Shown: positions 22,787-31,779 of the stretch, piece after piece
Position numbering within the stretch: the stretch's first letter is position 1
How the letters are laid out: each line of letters starts with the position of its first letter
Origin: Rhodococcus sp. HNM0563
Lineage (GTDB): Bacteria; Actinomycetota; Actinomycetes; Mycobacteriales; Mycobacteriaceae
Assembly: GCF_012726195.1 (NCBI RefSeq)
Contig: NZ_JAASAF010000012.1
Coordinates: 106,664-170,663, forward strand
Length of the DNA stretch: 64,000 bases
Direction: 5' to 3'
The notes under the pieces: generated by a model
The model's input: only the letters and a program-made list of their open reading frames with translations
Told to the model about the DNA's origin: nothing
Database searches by the model: none
Position numbers and translations under genes: made by a program

Positions 22787-23392
22787 TCACCGAGCGTTCT
22801 GCAGTCGCTCCACGTACTTCGCGATCACGTCGACCTCGAGGTTGACGGTGGTACCCGCCTCGGCGCCACCGAGCGTGGTCAGCGACAACGTCGTCGGGAT
22901 CAGTGAGATCTCGAACCATTCGTCGCCGGGTTCGCCGCCGAGCGCCGACACCGTCAGCGACACACCGTCTACCGTGATCGAACCCTTCTCGACGACATAC
23001 CGGGCGATGCTCGCAGGCAACGAAATCCGGACCACCGTCCAGTTCTCGGACGGCGTGAGCAAGAGCACGGCTCCGGTACCGTCGACGTGGCCCTGAACGA
23101 TGTGCCCGCCGAGACGACTGTTCACCGCCGCCGCGCGTTCGAGGTTGACGCGGCTGCCCGCAGTGAGACCTTCGAGGCTCGAACGGTTCAATGTCTCCTG
23201 CATCACATCCGTGGTGAAGGAGTCGGTGTCGACCACGTCGACGACGGTCAGGCACACACCGTTGACCGCGATCGAGTCGCCGTGTTTGGCGTCGGCTGTC
23301 ACCACCGGCCCCCGCACAGTGAATCGAGCAGCATCCGCGAGGTCTTCGCGCGCCACGATTTCACCCAGTTCTTCCACGATGCCGGTGAACAC
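22787..23392 (-). CDS. ribE: riboflavin synthase, alpha subunit
   Basis: Dismutates two lumazines to riboflavin. The 201-residue protein has the two tandem half-domains of the family: [10 protein letters not shown] at the start, NGVCLTVV near residue 50, [13 protein letters not shown] near residue 95, then the second-domain counterpart [11 protein letters not shown] near residue 145. GTG 23392 is preceded by AAGGAG with a six-base spacer and gives the family's start; an in-frame GTG five codons upstream is less likely. It lies 37 bases after ribD, in a region with a repeated palindrome. Confidence 0.96.
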   Translation of the reverse strand: MFTGIVEELGEIVAREDLADAARFTVRGPVVTADAKHGDSIAVNGVCLTVVDVVDTDSFTTDVMQETLNRSSLEGLTAGSRVNLERAAAVNSRLGGHIVQGHVDGTGAVLLLTPSENWTVVRISLPASIARYVVEKGSITVDGVSLTVSALGGEPGDEWFEISLIPTTLSLTTLGGAEAGTTVNLEVDVIAKYVERLQNAR

Positions 23393-23407
23393 GGTCGGCT
23401 CCTTCAC

Positions 23408-23448
23408 TCCCGGTCCGGGACCGGGTTCGTCAGTCCCGGTCCGGGACC
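23408..23448. repeat. duplicated 15-base palindromic repeat at the ribD end
   Basis: TCCCGGTCCGGGACC occurs at 23408-23422 and 23434-23448. Each copy contains the palindrome GGTCCCGGACC. One copy encodes the last residues of RibD (VPDRD), the other lies in the ribD-ribE gap. It looks like a 26-base tandem duplication that includes the stop codon; it could fold in the RNA just upstream of the ribE ribosome site. Confidence 0.7.
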
Positions 23449-24446
23449 AGGGTCATGAGGACATCGGCGCCGACGGTCTCGACGCGCTCCCGACGAAACC
23501 GTAGCGCCTCGGTGATCGTGGTGACGCCCGCGTCCTGCACAGCGGCGGTGCCGTCTCCGAGCACGACCGGCGCGATGTAGGCCTGGATTCGATCGACCCG
23601 GCGGGCCGCGAGGAATGCCCCCGCGAGACGCGGGCCACCTTCGAGGAGCACGTCGGGGTGATCGGCGAGCGCAGCAAGGACCTCGTCGACGTCGTGGGTG
23701 CGCAGCACCAGGGTGGGCGCGCTGTCGTCGAGCACTCGCGCATCGGTGGGAAGGTCGCTGAACCCGACGACCACACGCAAGGGCTGATGGGGCGCGAGAT
23801 CACCGTCGGGCAGACGCGCGGTCAACCATGGGTCGTCGGCGAGAACGGTGCCGGTGCCCACGACGATCGCGTCCAGTCTGCTGCGTTCGTCGTGCACGCG
23901 TGTGCGGGCGTCCGCTCCGGAGATCCACTGGCTGGTGCCGTCGGCGGCCGCGCTGCGCCCGTCGAGCCCCGCCGCGTACTTCCAGGTCACGTGCGGCCGG
24001 CCGGTGCGTTGCCGATGCAGCCACGTGCGAAGTGAGCTGTTGGCCACACTGTCCGCGCCGAGACCTTCGTGGACCGCCACGCCTGCGCCACGCAGGGTGT
24101 CTGCGCCGCCCCCGGCAACCGGGTTCGGATCTGCGATCGCGTAGTGCACTGTCGCAATGCCGGCATCGATCAAAGCTTGTGCGCAGGGTCCGGTACGACC
24201 GGTGTGGTTGCAGGGTTCGAGGGTGACGACGGCGGTTCCGCCACGCGCCCTGTCTCCGGCGGCCGCCAGGGCGCGCACTTCGGCGTGGGGACCGCCGGGC
24301 GGTGCAGTGGCCCCCACTCCGACGATTCGACCGTTCGCGTCGACGATGGTCGCGCCCACCGGCGGATTGGGGCTCGTCGTCCCACGCACTGCTTCCGCGG
24401 CGTCGAGCGCGAACTGCAGCGCTTCGGTGAGTTCCGGCGCGATCAC
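23430..24446 (-). CDS. ribD: bifunctional pyrimidine deaminase/reductase
   Basis: Deaminates then reduces the GTP-derived pyrimidine in riboflavin synthesis. The N-terminal deaminase domain has zinc ligands in PHAEVRAL and [11 protein letters not shown]; the C-terminal reductase (about 145-338) has [22 protein letters not shown] and [17 protein letters not shown] 24446 overlaps the rpe stop as GTGA and gives 338 residues, a normal length; the longer frame upstream runs through rpe. It is first of the rib genes in this unit. Confidence 0.96.
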   Translation of the reverse strand: MIAPELTEALQFALDAAEAVRGTTSPNPPVGATIVDANGRIVGVGATAPPGGPHAEVRALAAAGDRARGGTAVVTLEPCNHTGRTGPCAQALIDAGIATVHYAIADPNPVAGGGADTLRGAGVAVHEGLGADSVANSSLRTWLHRQRTGRPHVTWKYAAGLDGRSAAADGTSQWISGADARTRVHDERSRLDAIVVGTGTVLADDPWLTARLPDGDLAPHQPLRVVVGFSDLPTDARVLDDSAPTLVLRTHDVDEVLAALADHPDVLLEGGPRLAGAFLAARRVDRIQAYIAPVVLGDGTAAVQDAGVTTITEALRFRRERVETVGADVLMTLVPDRD

Positions 24447-25126
24447 GGCGCGAGGGTCAGGTGCGCGGAGGCCTTCCCTGCCTGCGCGCGCAGTTTGCGC
24501 ACCGCGTCTGCGGGATCCTCCGCGCCGTAGACCGCAGAACCTGCGACGAAACAATCGACACCGGCCTCGGCAGCGGCCTCGATGGTATCGGCGTTGATCC
24601 CCCCGTCGATCTCCACGAGAAGGCGCAGTTCACCGGAATCCACCAGTTTCCGGACCGCGCGGGCTTTGCCGAGCACGTCGGGGATGAAGGACTGCCCACC
24701 GAATCCCGGTTCGACACTCATCACGAGAAGCGTGTCGAACTCTTTCAGGATCTCGAGATACGGCTCGATGGGGGTGCCGGGCTTCACAGACAGTCCGGCC
24801 TTACCACCTGCGGCGCGGATATCCCGCGCGACAGCGATGGGATCGTCCGTGGCCTCGGCGTGAAACGTGACGTTGTGCGCGCCGGCCTCGGCGTACGGCG
24901 GCGCCCACCTACCCGGATCCTCGATCATCAGATGACAGTCGAGAGGGATGTCGGTTGCCTTCAGCAAGGACTGCACGATCGGCAGGCCGAGAGTCAGGTT
25001 CGGTACGAAATGCGCGTCCATGACATCGACATGCAACCAATCGGCGCCGGCGACGGCCTGGGCCTCGTCGGCGAGGCGTGCGAAATCCGCGGACAGGATG
25101 GAGGGGGCAATCATCGGGTGGGCCAC
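24443..25126 (-). CDS. rpe: ribulose-phosphate 3-epimerase
   Basis: Interconverts ribulose 5-phosphate and xylulose 5-phosphate. The 227-residue TIM barrel has the catalytic aspartate and metal site in [17 protein letters not shown] near residue 35, [10 protein letters not shown] near residue 66, and [12 protein letters not shown] near residue 175. It heads the long rib-uvrC-whiA unit. Ribulose 5-phosphate is also the substrate of RibB, which gives the placement some metabolic sense. A TAGACT hexamer at 25140-25135 (minus strand) could be its -10 box; no FMN riboswitch was seen. Confidence 0.97.
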   Translation of the reverse strand: MAHPMIAPSILSADFARLADEAQAVAGADWLHVDVMDAHFVPNLTLGLPIVQSLLKATDIPLDCHLMIEDPGRWAPPYAEAGAHNVTFHAEATDDPIAVARDIRAAGGKAGLSVKPGTPIEPYLEILKEFDTLLVMSVEPGFGGQSFIPDVLGKARAVRKLVDSGELRLLVEIDGGINADTIEAAAEAGVDCFVAGSAVYGAEDPADAVRKLRAQAGKASAHLTLAP

Positions 25127-25442
25127 ATCGGTCGAGTCTAGTGCGCGCGATGACGTCCGTGTCGGTGCGGGCTACACACCGAATCGGGGACTTTCTGCCC
25201 TGGTCAGCGTGCCGACAGGATGGTTTCCTGAAGGAAGGTCAGGGCACTGTGCCCGCTACCGCGGGTAATCCGCCGAACTCGGCGAGGTGCCATCCGGCCT
25301 TGTCCACCGCACTATCTCGGTCGCGGTCGCCTCAGCGCCGCAGGGGGGTGCTCCGGTGATGGCGACCGCGGTGCGGTCGCAGAGGAAGCGCGCTCCGCAC
25401 CGAGGATCGCATCGGTCGACGACACGACGCACGCAACGCCGA
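25127..25442. other. 316-base region without a supported gene
   Basis: Lies between the rpe start and the end of the SnoaL-like gene. Short frames exist on both strands, but none has a ribosome site or recognisable protein. The part nearest rpe probably carries its promoter (TAGACT at 25135-25140, minus strand). Nothing else is seen. Confidence 0.6.
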
Positions 25443-25940
25443 TCAGGCCGGCACGCCGGTGGGCTGCGCGCGCCCCAATCCCACCGCACGAGTTGCCTGC
25501 ACCAAGGAGCGGGCCGCTCGCGCGGCGAAGGAATCCGACACCGGAATCCGCACCGGACGAATCCGGCCATTATGGATCGCCGTGAACAGCCAACCCTCCG
25601 CGGTTCGAACCGCAACGATGGTGTTGCGGGTCAATCGCCGTTTCGGTGGTTGCGACCGCCATGCAACGACGACCGAACCGGTGCCGTACAACAGCGCGAC
25701 ATCGTCACCGAGGTGACGTATCGAGTCGATCTCGCCGACCAGGGCGCTACCGAACAGCACACCTCGGAACAGCGCGTCGTGGGATTCGATAACCGCGCCG
25801 CGCCCGATGATTCGGGTGCCGTCGAACGAGACATAGTCGCAATCCTCGCTGAAGCACGCGCCGTAGGCCTTCGCGTCGCCGTCGGTCCACGCTCGGCACA
25901 TCCGATCGAACAGATCCCTGAGCTGTGCATCATCGGTCAT
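25443..25940 (-). CDS. SnoaL-like / SgcJ-EcaC family protein
   Basis: A 165-residue protein with the NTF2-like cone fold pattern of the SgcJ/EcaC group: LFDRMCRAWTDGDAKAYGACFSEDCDYV near the N-terminus, then a central GRGAVIESHDALFRG and strands ending in WLFTAIHNGRIRP. Many such proteins have no proven activity although labelled oxidoreductases. The last 35 residues are a poorly conserved extension. ATG 25940 has AGGAG seven bases upstream and lies 11 bases inside the marR gene, so it is probably coupled to and controlled by it. Confidence 0.85.
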   Translation of the reverse strand: MTDDAQLRDLFDRMCRAWTDGDAKAYGACFSEDCDYVSFDGTRIIGRGAVIESHDALFRGVLFGSALVGEIDSIRHLGDDVALLYGTGSVVVAWRSQPPKRRLTRNTIVAVRTAEGWLFTAIHNGRIRPVRIPVSDSFAARAARSLVQATRAVGLGRAQPTGVPA

Positions 25941-26442
25941 GATCTTTCTCCTTTGCTCTCGATATCGCTTCGGTCCGCATGATCGCGACCCTCCGGTACG
26001 AGAATTCGATGCTGCGGGAGAGGAATTCGGCAATGGTGGCGAGTTCGTGATCGTCGAATCCCGCGACCAGACCGGCCGCGTCGTCTCGGATGCTGCCGAA
26101 CACCTCGGCGATCTCGGGCGAGGCATCGAACACCGGACGCAGGATCTGCTTGCGCCCGTCACGAGGGTCGGGCTCACGTGTCAGGTGCCCCGCCTTCTCC
26201 AGCCTCGCGACGACCCCGGTGACCGCGCCGGTGGTCAACCCTGTGATCGCCGCCAACTCACTGCCGGTCATCGCACCCCTCTCGTACAGCAGATCGAGGC
26301 ACTTGTGGTCGGTGGGACCGAGCCCGAGCCGTTCGGCGACGGCGTGATGAAACAGGACTGTGGCCGTGCTCAATCGACGGGAGAGATCACTCGTGACCAC
26401 GTCCGCCAGATCGTCGCGGCCCTCCCACATCGACCTGTTCAC
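25930..26442 (-). CDS. MarR-family transcriptional regulator
   Basis: A 170-residue winged-helix regulator: helix-turn-helix about 45-75 (MTGSELAAITGLTTGAVTGVVARLEKAGH) and wing REPDPRDGRKQI, flanked by dimerisation helices. GTG start with GGGGAG just upstream. The promoter region holds a GCTTAG-AAT-CTAAGC palindrome and a third half-site, a likely operator for autoregulation. The downstream SnoaL-like gene overlaps it and is the obvious target. Confidence 0.92.
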   Translation of the reverse strand: MNRSMWEGRDDLADVVTSDLSRRLSTATVLFHHAVAERLGLGPTDHKCLDLLYERGAMTGSELAAITGLTTGAVTGVVARLEKAGHLTREPDPRDGRKQILRPVFDASPEIAEVFGSIRDDAAGLVAGFDDHELATIAEFLSRSIEFSYRRVAIMRTEAISRAKEKDHDR

Positions 26443-26461
26443 GTCACTCCCCTTCGTTTTC

Positions 26462-26489
26462 GCTTAGAATCTAAGCTACTTTCTAAGCG
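26462..26489 (-). promoter_or_regulatory. candidate MarR operator
   Basis: GCTTAG (26462-26467), AAT, CTAAGC (26471-26476) is a perfect inverted repeat. A further half-site CTAAGC follows at 26483-26488. It lies 20 bases upstream of the marR start in an AT-rich patch, the usual place for an autorepressing MarR site. Confidence 0.6.
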
Positions 26490-26672
26490 GGTTTACGACA
26501 AGGGCGGAGCGCTCGCGAACGCCGTCGGCTTCCGGGACTTTCCTCTCGTCACACGGGTTTCCTCAGGTCGTCGAGGTGCGGAAACCCACAGACATGGGCG
26601 AAACTTCGAGCACTCATGGACACGGCGAACCAGTGGGGCCGTCGCGTTCGACCCGAAGCGGCGCCGTCGAAA

Positions 26673-27602
26673 TCACAGACCGCGGGCGAGCGCGTCGAAA
26701 CGATCGATGTCTTCGCGGCGGCAGACGTGGCTGCCCGCCGTCAGCAAGGCGGCGGAGCCGCAGGCAATTCCCAGCGCCAATGCGTCACGCAGCGGCCGGT
26801 CCTGCAACAATCCCACGACAAGCCCGGCGACCATGCTGTCACCGGCACCGACCGCGCTGCGCACCTCGACGTCGAGGGCAGGCACCTGCACGACCTCGGC
26901 GGCGGTGACCATGATGGCTCCGTCGGCGCCGAGCGACACCACGACGATCTCCGCGACACCACGGTCGACGAGTTCGCGGGCCGCGGCGATCCGGTCGTCC
27001 GAGGTAGGGAGGTCATGACCGACCCATTCGCACAGTTCGTCCAACGACGGTTTGACGAGAAAGATCCCCGACTCGATGCTCGTGAGGGCGTCGCCCGACG
27101 AGTCGAGGACGAACCGCGCACCGGCGTCGCGGGCGGCCTCGGCGACCCTCCGCACGAAGGTGCCCCGCACGCCGGGCGGGAGGCTCCCGCTGGCAACGAC
27201 GTATTTCGCGTCTTTCGCCACCTTGGTCAGCGTGGCGAGGCACTGTTCCTGTTCCGCAGCGGTCAGTTCTGGGCCGGGCGTGACGAACCGGTATTCGAGC
27301 CCACTCGTGCGGTCGATCGCCGTGAAGCATTCCCTGGTGTCGTCGACGATGGGCACGATGTGTTCTTCGACGTCGTCGTCGTCGAGCAGACCGCTCATCT
27401 GCTCGCCGCGCGCACCCCCGGCCGGATACACCGCTGCGGCCGACGCACCGAGTACGCGGGCGACCTTCGCGACGTTCACCCCGCCCCCGCCGGCGTCGTA
27501 GAACGGCTCGTCGCACCGGAGTTTGCGGGTGTGCACCACGTGGTCTGTGAATGTGGTGACATCGAGGGCCGGGTTCATGGTGAGCGTGACGATGTCGGGC
27601 AT
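26673..27602 (-). CDS. pfkB: PfkB-family sugar kinase (phosphofructokinase-like)
   Basis: A 309-residue ribokinase-fold kinase closest in pattern to 6-phosphofructokinase II (E. coli PfkB, M. tuberculosis Rv2029c): TLTMNPALDVTTF at the start, the glycine-rich YDAGGGGVNVAKVARVLG near residue 36, VVASGSLPPGV near residue 133 and the anion-hole/catalytic VGAGDSMVAG near residue 250. 1-Phosphofructokinase or tagatose kinase activity remains possible, and fructose-PTS genes are not adjacent. No DosR-type box was found upstream, although the mycobacterial homologue is DosR-controlled. It follows the DHFR-like gene by 69 bases on the same strand. Confidence 0.85.
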   Translation of the reverse strand: MPDIVTLTMNPALDVTTFTDHVVHTRKLRCDEPFYDAGGGGVNVAKVARVLGASAAAVYPAGGARGEQMSGLLDDDDVEEHIVPIVDDTRECFTAIDRTSGLEYRFVTPGPELTAAEQEQCLATLTKVAKDAKYVVASGSLPPGVRGTFVRRVAEAARDAGARFVLDSSGDALTSIESGIFLVKPSLDELCEWVGHDLPTSDDRIAAARELVDRGVAEIVVVSLGADGAIMVTAAEVVQVPALDVEVRSAVGAGDSMVAGLVVGLLQDRPLRDALALGIACGSAALLTAGSHVCRREDIDRFDALARGL

Positions 27603-27671
27603 ATGCGAACCTTATGAGCAGAGATGCGCACACGTCGACTCACGTCGCGGGAGACCGCGCGCTCCTATCGA

Positions 27672-28217
27672 TCAGGCGGTGTAGCGCAGCAGGGAGACGC
27701 CGTTCCGGAAGCCTCGGGCCTCGATCAACTGGAGGCCGGTTGCCTCGTACCCGTCGGGGAACAAACGTCTCCCCCGACCTTGGACAATGGGATAAACGAA
27801 CAGTCGGTACTCGTCGACCAGACCGGACTCGATCAGGCCGTGGGTCAGCATGATGCTGCCGGTGACGACGATGTCTTGGCCTTCCTGTTCTTTCAGGGCC
27901 GCAACCCGGGCAATCCAGTCGCCGGTGAGCACGGTCGAGTGCTGCCATCGGGGATCGGCCAGCGTCGACGAGACGACGTATTTCTCGATGCGGTTGAGTT
28001 CGTCGGTTATCCCGGTGTGGTCGTCGGTCTGCTCTGGCCAGAAGCTGCGGAAGTCCTCGAAGGTTCGCCGACCCAGCAGGATCGCGTCGGAGTCTTCGGA
28101 CTGTGAACGGGTTGCGTCCAGCAGTTCCGGGTCCTGACCCATCGGATCGAACCAGTCGCCGAGCATCTCGATGGCGCCGTCGAGGGTGATGTTCTGGGTG
28201 ATCGCGAGTGTCCTCAT
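27672..28217 (-). CDS. dihydrofolate reductase-like (RibD C-terminal domain) protein
   Basis: A 181-residue protein of the DHFR/RibD-C fold: TLAITQNITLDGAIE at the start, AILLGRRTFEDFRSFW near residue 48, DIVVTGSIMLTHGLIESGLVDEYRL near residue 118. Proteins of this group are widespread as single-domain reductases of unknown substrate; it lacks the features needed to call it the folate enzyme. ATG 28217 is directly preceded by a 13-base palindrome. Confidence 0.85.
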   Translation of the reverse strand: MRTLAITQNITLDGAIEMLGDWFDPMGQDPELLDATRSQSEDSDAILLGRRTFEDFRSFWPEQTDDHTGITDELNRIEKYVVSSTLADPRWQHSTVLTGDWIARVAALKEQEGQDIVVTGSIMLTHGLIESGLVDEYRLFVYPIVQGRGRRLFPDGYEATGLQLIEARGFRNGVSLLRYTA

Positions 28218-28230
28218 GTCGAATTTCGAC
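28218..28230 (-). promoter_or_regulatory. short palindrome at the start of the DHFR-like gene
   Basis: GTCGAATTTCGAC is a perfect 6+1+6 palindrome touching the start codon of the reductase gene. It could be an operator or a small hairpin; nothing else supports it. Confidence 0.3.
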
Positions 28231-28311
28231 CTTTTCGGGACTGCAGAATCATCGCTGCTGCAGGGCTGCGGATCGGGAATCCGTCGAATCCGGCATCCTG
28301 CTCTGTGCGCG

Positions 28312-29558
28312 TCAGGCTGCGGTCACCGCGGCCACCCGGCGCTTGTTCTTCTTGCCTCGTCCCCTGTTCCGGCATGCGACAGCGGAGCCGAGCATGAGCA
28401 ACCGCATGGACCGGGCAGCGGCGTCGACCAGCAGCTCGTGTCCGTTGGCGACGGCCTCTTCGAGTTTCATCGGGACGGGGATAATCGACGCAATCGCGCC
28501 GATCCCGACGTCGTGCACGTCCGGGGCGCCGCGGCCGAGCGACCCGGCGAGCGCGAGCACCGGAACCCCGACCTGCTGAGCGCGCCGCGCGATCTCGGCG
28601 GGCACCTTGCCGTGCGGCGTCTGGAAGTCGATGCTTCCCTCCGCGGTGATGATCAGGTCGGCGCGGGCGACGAGACCGTCGAGGTCGATGCCGGACAGTC
28701 CGCTGTCGAGCAGCACGTCGAAACGGGATGCGATACGTGCCCCGGCGAGCGCTGCGAGTCCCGCGCCGAGCCCGCCGGACGCCCCGGTTCCGGGACCGGT
28801 CCGGATATCGAATCCAGGAGTAGTGCAGTGTTGTTCGAGCACCTCCGCCCACCTGCTCAGCGCGGCGGAGAGTTCGTCGACCTGCGTGGGAGTCGCGCCC
28901 TTCTGGGGACCGAACACGCGGGCGACCCCCTGCGGCCCGCACAGCACATTGTGGGTGTTGCAGGCAAGGACGATCTCGGCATCAGCGAGGGCCGGGTGCA
29001 GGGCGTCGAGGTCGAGTCGATCGGCTCGCACAAGGTGGCGACCGCCGTCGGGAAGATCATGTCCGTCCCGGTCGAGGATCCGAACGCCGAGTGCGCGCAG
29101 GGCGCCGGCGCCGCCGTCGCTGGTTCCGGAGTCACCGCATCCGACGACGATGCGGCGGATCCCGTCGTCGAGCACAGCGGCGATGAGTTCGCCGACACCC
29201 CGGGTGGTGGTCGCACCGGGTCGCGGCGGCTGCCGGGCACAAGTCGCAGGCCGGCAGCCGAAGCCATCTCGACCACTGCGGTGCCCGCGGAGGCACCCCC
29301 GAGTCGCGCCCACTGCGCGACCACGGGCTCGCCGACAGGGCCAGTGACCGTGGCCGGAACGAGAGTGCCTCCGGTGGCCGCCGCGAGGATCGCGGCGGTG
29401 CCCTCCCCTCCGTCCGGGATCGGAACGGTGTCGACGGCGACGCCGGGCAGCGCCCTCCGGACCCCGATCGCGATCGCCGACGCAACAGAAGGTGCGTCGA
29501 GACTCTCCTTGAATCCGCTGGGTGCGACAAGAATTCGGTGCGGAACCTTCAATGCCAT
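28312..29558 (-). pseudogene. glxK: glycerate kinase interrupted by a frameshift
   Basis: Glycerate kinase phosphorylates D-glycerate to phosphoglycerate. The N-terminal part (29558 to about 29212) reads MALKVPHRILVAPSGFKESL, then PIPDGGEGTAAIL, ending in LRLVPGSRRDPVR. The C-terminal part continues in another frame with TTTRGVGELIAAVLDDG, then VVGCGDSGTSDGGAGALRALG and ITAEGSIDFQT. The two join smoothly if one base is restored near 29211-29212, so a one-base deletion (or a sequencing error) splits an otherwise intact gene of about 415 codons. ATG 29558 has AGGAG seven bases upstream. It follows the transporter on the same strand. Confidence 0.85.
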
Positions 29559-29613
29559 TACGCCACTCCTATCGGTGAGGGGAGAACAATTCAGAGGGTG
29601 ACCACGGGTGGAA

Positions 29614-31119
29614 TCACGGGAACAGCGGCATGCCGAGCAGCGGCCACACGAACCAGGCGAACAGGAGCACAAGCACGGCGCTGAGTGGGCCGAGAACCGC
29701 GGACAACCACAGCAGGTCCCTGCTCGTGTAGGTGGGGACCTCCGGCACCGACGAGAACAGCGTCACCGGTTTCGCGGAACTGGGCAATGTCAGACAGAAA
29801 CCGGCTGCGGCGGTCGAAATGAATGCTGCCGCAAGAGGATCGACGCCTACCGTGGGTGCGAGTGCCACAACCACGGGAATGAGCACCGCCGACCGTGCCG
29901 AACGCGACTGGATCACCAGGTGCGCGGCGGTCGAGATCACGACGACGACCACGACGAACAGCGGTCCCGCTGCCGCACCGCGTGAGGTGAGCGGACCGAA
30001 CGCGGTGGTTGCGAGCCAGTCCGCGGCGCCGCTGGTGGTGAGCGCGGTGCCGATCGACAGGGTCGCGGCCATGAAGAGCAGCAGTGTCCACGGCACGGTT
30101 TTCAGCGCGGCACCGAGCTTCACGGAGCCGTAGCGCGGTGAGGTTGCCACGAGCGCGCCGAGCAGCGCCACCACAGCAGGATGGATGCCATGCAGCGGCT
30201 CGGTGCACCACTGCACAATCACAACGGCGAGCAGCAGCGCTGCCCGGGACTCGGCGACGGTCAACGGACCGGTCACCGGAGTCGAGGACTGCGCACCGAT
30301 GTCCTCGGCAGTGATCGACAGGCCCCGATGACGGTCCTCCGCGTCGGTGAACATCCAGAGCACCACTTCCGCCGCAGCATGCGACGAGACGATCGCCAGG
30401 GGCAATCCCAGCAGCATCCACGTCGCGAATTCGAATCCGCTGCCGGTCGCGGTGGTGACGATCCGGCTCGTGATCAGGTGTGCACCGGCGCCGAGCAGCG
30501 ATGCCACGGCCGACAGCAGTATCACCGTCGGGAACAGCAGCGCCAGGGCACGCACCAGCCGGGGGCGGTCCGCCAGGACGGTGGCAATCGCGACGAAGAC
30601 CGGCAACACGAGCGCCGCACGCCCCGAAGTCGACGGTACGGCGAACGCCGACACCACCAGCGCCGCGGTCACCAGGTGGATCAGAGCCCGTGGGGTTCGC
30701 GCGCCGGTGACGAGGAACGCGGCGCCGCGGGTGGCCAGCCCGGAGGAGGCAACGCCTGCGGCGATGACGAACGCCGACATGAGCAGCCACACGATGTCGT
30801 CGCCGAGCGCGGCGAACAGCGCATCGGCGTCGGTGACTCCCACGGCGGTGAGGGTCGCGGCAGCACCGAGCGCAATATAGGTGTCGTCGACACGGGTGAA
30901 GATCCACAGCCATACCGCAATCACGAACACGATCAGGGTGAGTGCGGCGTCCGCGCTCAGAGCGACATCGGTGCGGGCGAGATACACGATGCCTGCGCAT
31001 GCGACGAACAGGACGACAAGGGCTGACAAACGACCCGGGGTCGGCAGGTGCCGCTCCCGCCGAGGTGAGCGCGGCGAGGTTGTCGGCGCGCGCGGTGGTG
31101 TGGTCGCGAAGTACGTCAT
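29614..31119 (-). CDS. DASS/SLC13-family anion transporter
   Basis: A 501-residue membrane protein with about 12 hydrophobic helices and the pattern of the divalent anion:sodium symporter family: a Ser/Thr-rich re-entrant region AVPSTSGRAALVLPVF near residue 165 and a second, HLVIQSRSARSAVLIPVVVALA near residue 415. The family carries dicarboxylates, citrate or sulfate; the substrate here is not determined. The first 35 residues are a polar cytoplasmic tail. ATG 31119 overlaps the response-regulator stop as ATGA, so transporter and two-component system are one unit. The neighbour glycerate kinase suggests an organic acid, which is inference. Confidence 0.85.
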   Translation of the reverse strand: MTYFATTPPRAPTTSPRSPRRERHLPTPGRLSALVVLFVACAGIVYLARTDVALSADAALTLIVFVIAVWLWIFTRVDDTYIALGAAATLTAVGVTDADALFAALGDDIVWLLMSAFVIAAGVASSGLATRGAAFLVTGARTPRALIHLVTAALVVSAFAVPSTSGRAALVLPVFVAIATVLADRPRLVRALALLFPTVILLSAVASLLGAGAHLITSRIVTTATGSGFEFATWMLLGLPLAIVSSHAAAEVVLWMFTDAEDRHRGLSITAEDIGAQSSTPVTGPLTVAESRAALLLAVVIVQWCTEPLHGIHPAVVALLGALVATSPRYGSVKLGAALKTVPWTLLLFMAATLSIGTALTTSGAADWLATTAFGPLTSRGAAAGPLFVVVVVVISTAAHLVIQSRSARSAVLIPVVVALAPTVGVDPLAAAFISTAAAGFCLTLPSSAKPVTLFSSVPEVPTYTSRDLLWLSAVLGPLSAVLVLLFAWFVWPLLGMPLFP

Positions 31120-31775
31120 CGCAGCCGATACCCCGCTCCGCGGATCGTCTCCACCCGGTCGCCGCCGATCTTGTTGCGTAACGCGCGCACGTACACATCG
31201 ACGACGTTGGAGGCCGGGTCGAAGTCGTAGCCCCACACGTGCCCGAGGATCTGTTCACGGGAGAGCACCTGGCCGCGATGCCGCAGGAACACCTCGAGTA
31301 GGGAGAATTCGCGGCTGGTGAGGTCGACTGTGGCGCCACCGACCTCGACGCGGCGGGTACGGAGGTCCAGTGCAAGATCGCCGTCGCCCAGTACCGACGT
31401 CGGATCGGTCGCGCCGACGTCACCGATCCGCAGCCGGATCCGTGCGAGGAGTTCGGCGAACTGGAACGGTTTGCTGACGTAATCGTTGGCTCCGCCTTCG
31501 AGCCCTGCGACGGTGTCGGTGACGCTGTCGCGTGCGGTGAGCACTATGACCGGAGTCCGGACCCCTTCGCCCCTGAGCCGGTCGAGCACGGTGAACCCGT
31601 CCATCTTGGGCAGCCCGATATCGAGGATGACCAGGTCGAACGCGTCACTGCGGGCCAGCAGCAGCGCCGTCTCCCCGTCGCCCGCATGGGTGATGGTGTA
31701 GCCGGCGGCGCGCAGCCCCTTATCCAGGAAGGCGACGATCCGTGGGTCGTCCTCGGCGATCAAGATGCGGCTCAA
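31116..31775 (-). CDS. OmpR-family response regulator
   Basis: A 219-residue regulator. The receiver domain (1-115) has acidic residues Glu8-Asp9-Asp10, phospho-acceptor Asp52 in LVILDIGLPKMDGF, Thr80 and Lys102 (VSKPF). The C-terminal winged helix (about 125-219) ends RALRNKIGGDRVETIRGAGYRLR, the classic OmpR/PhoB recognition region. The start is the TTG at 31775, four bases after the kinase stop and behind GAGAGG; no ATG or GTG fits. The stop overlaps the transporter start, which makes that transporter its likely target or its co-regulated partner. Confidence 0.92.
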   Translation of the reverse strand: MSRILIAEDDPRIVAFLDKGLRAAGYTITHAGDGETALLLARSDAFDLVILDIGLPKMDGFTVLDRLRGEGVRTPVIVLTARDSVTDTVAGLEGGANDYVSKPFQFAELLARIRLRIGDVGATDPTSVLGDGDLALDLRTRRVEVGGATVDLTSREFSLLEVFLRHRGQVLSREQILGHVWGYDFDPASNVVDVYVRALRNKIGGDRVETIRGAGYRLR

Positions 31776-31779
31776 TGGA

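Noticed and set aside
25127..25442. FMN riboswitch before the riboflavin unit
   Set aside because: No RFN-element conserved sequence (AGGGGCGGGG, CCNACCGG types) was found on the minus strand.
27603..27671. DosR box upstream of the pfkB-like gene
   Set aside because: No GGGACT-type palindrome is present in the short gap.
28857..29672. Separate intact gene for the N-terminal half of glycerate kinase
   Set aside because: The frame turns to low-complexity Ser/Pro/Ala sequence after the shift point near 29211, while the other frame resumes the family exactly there.
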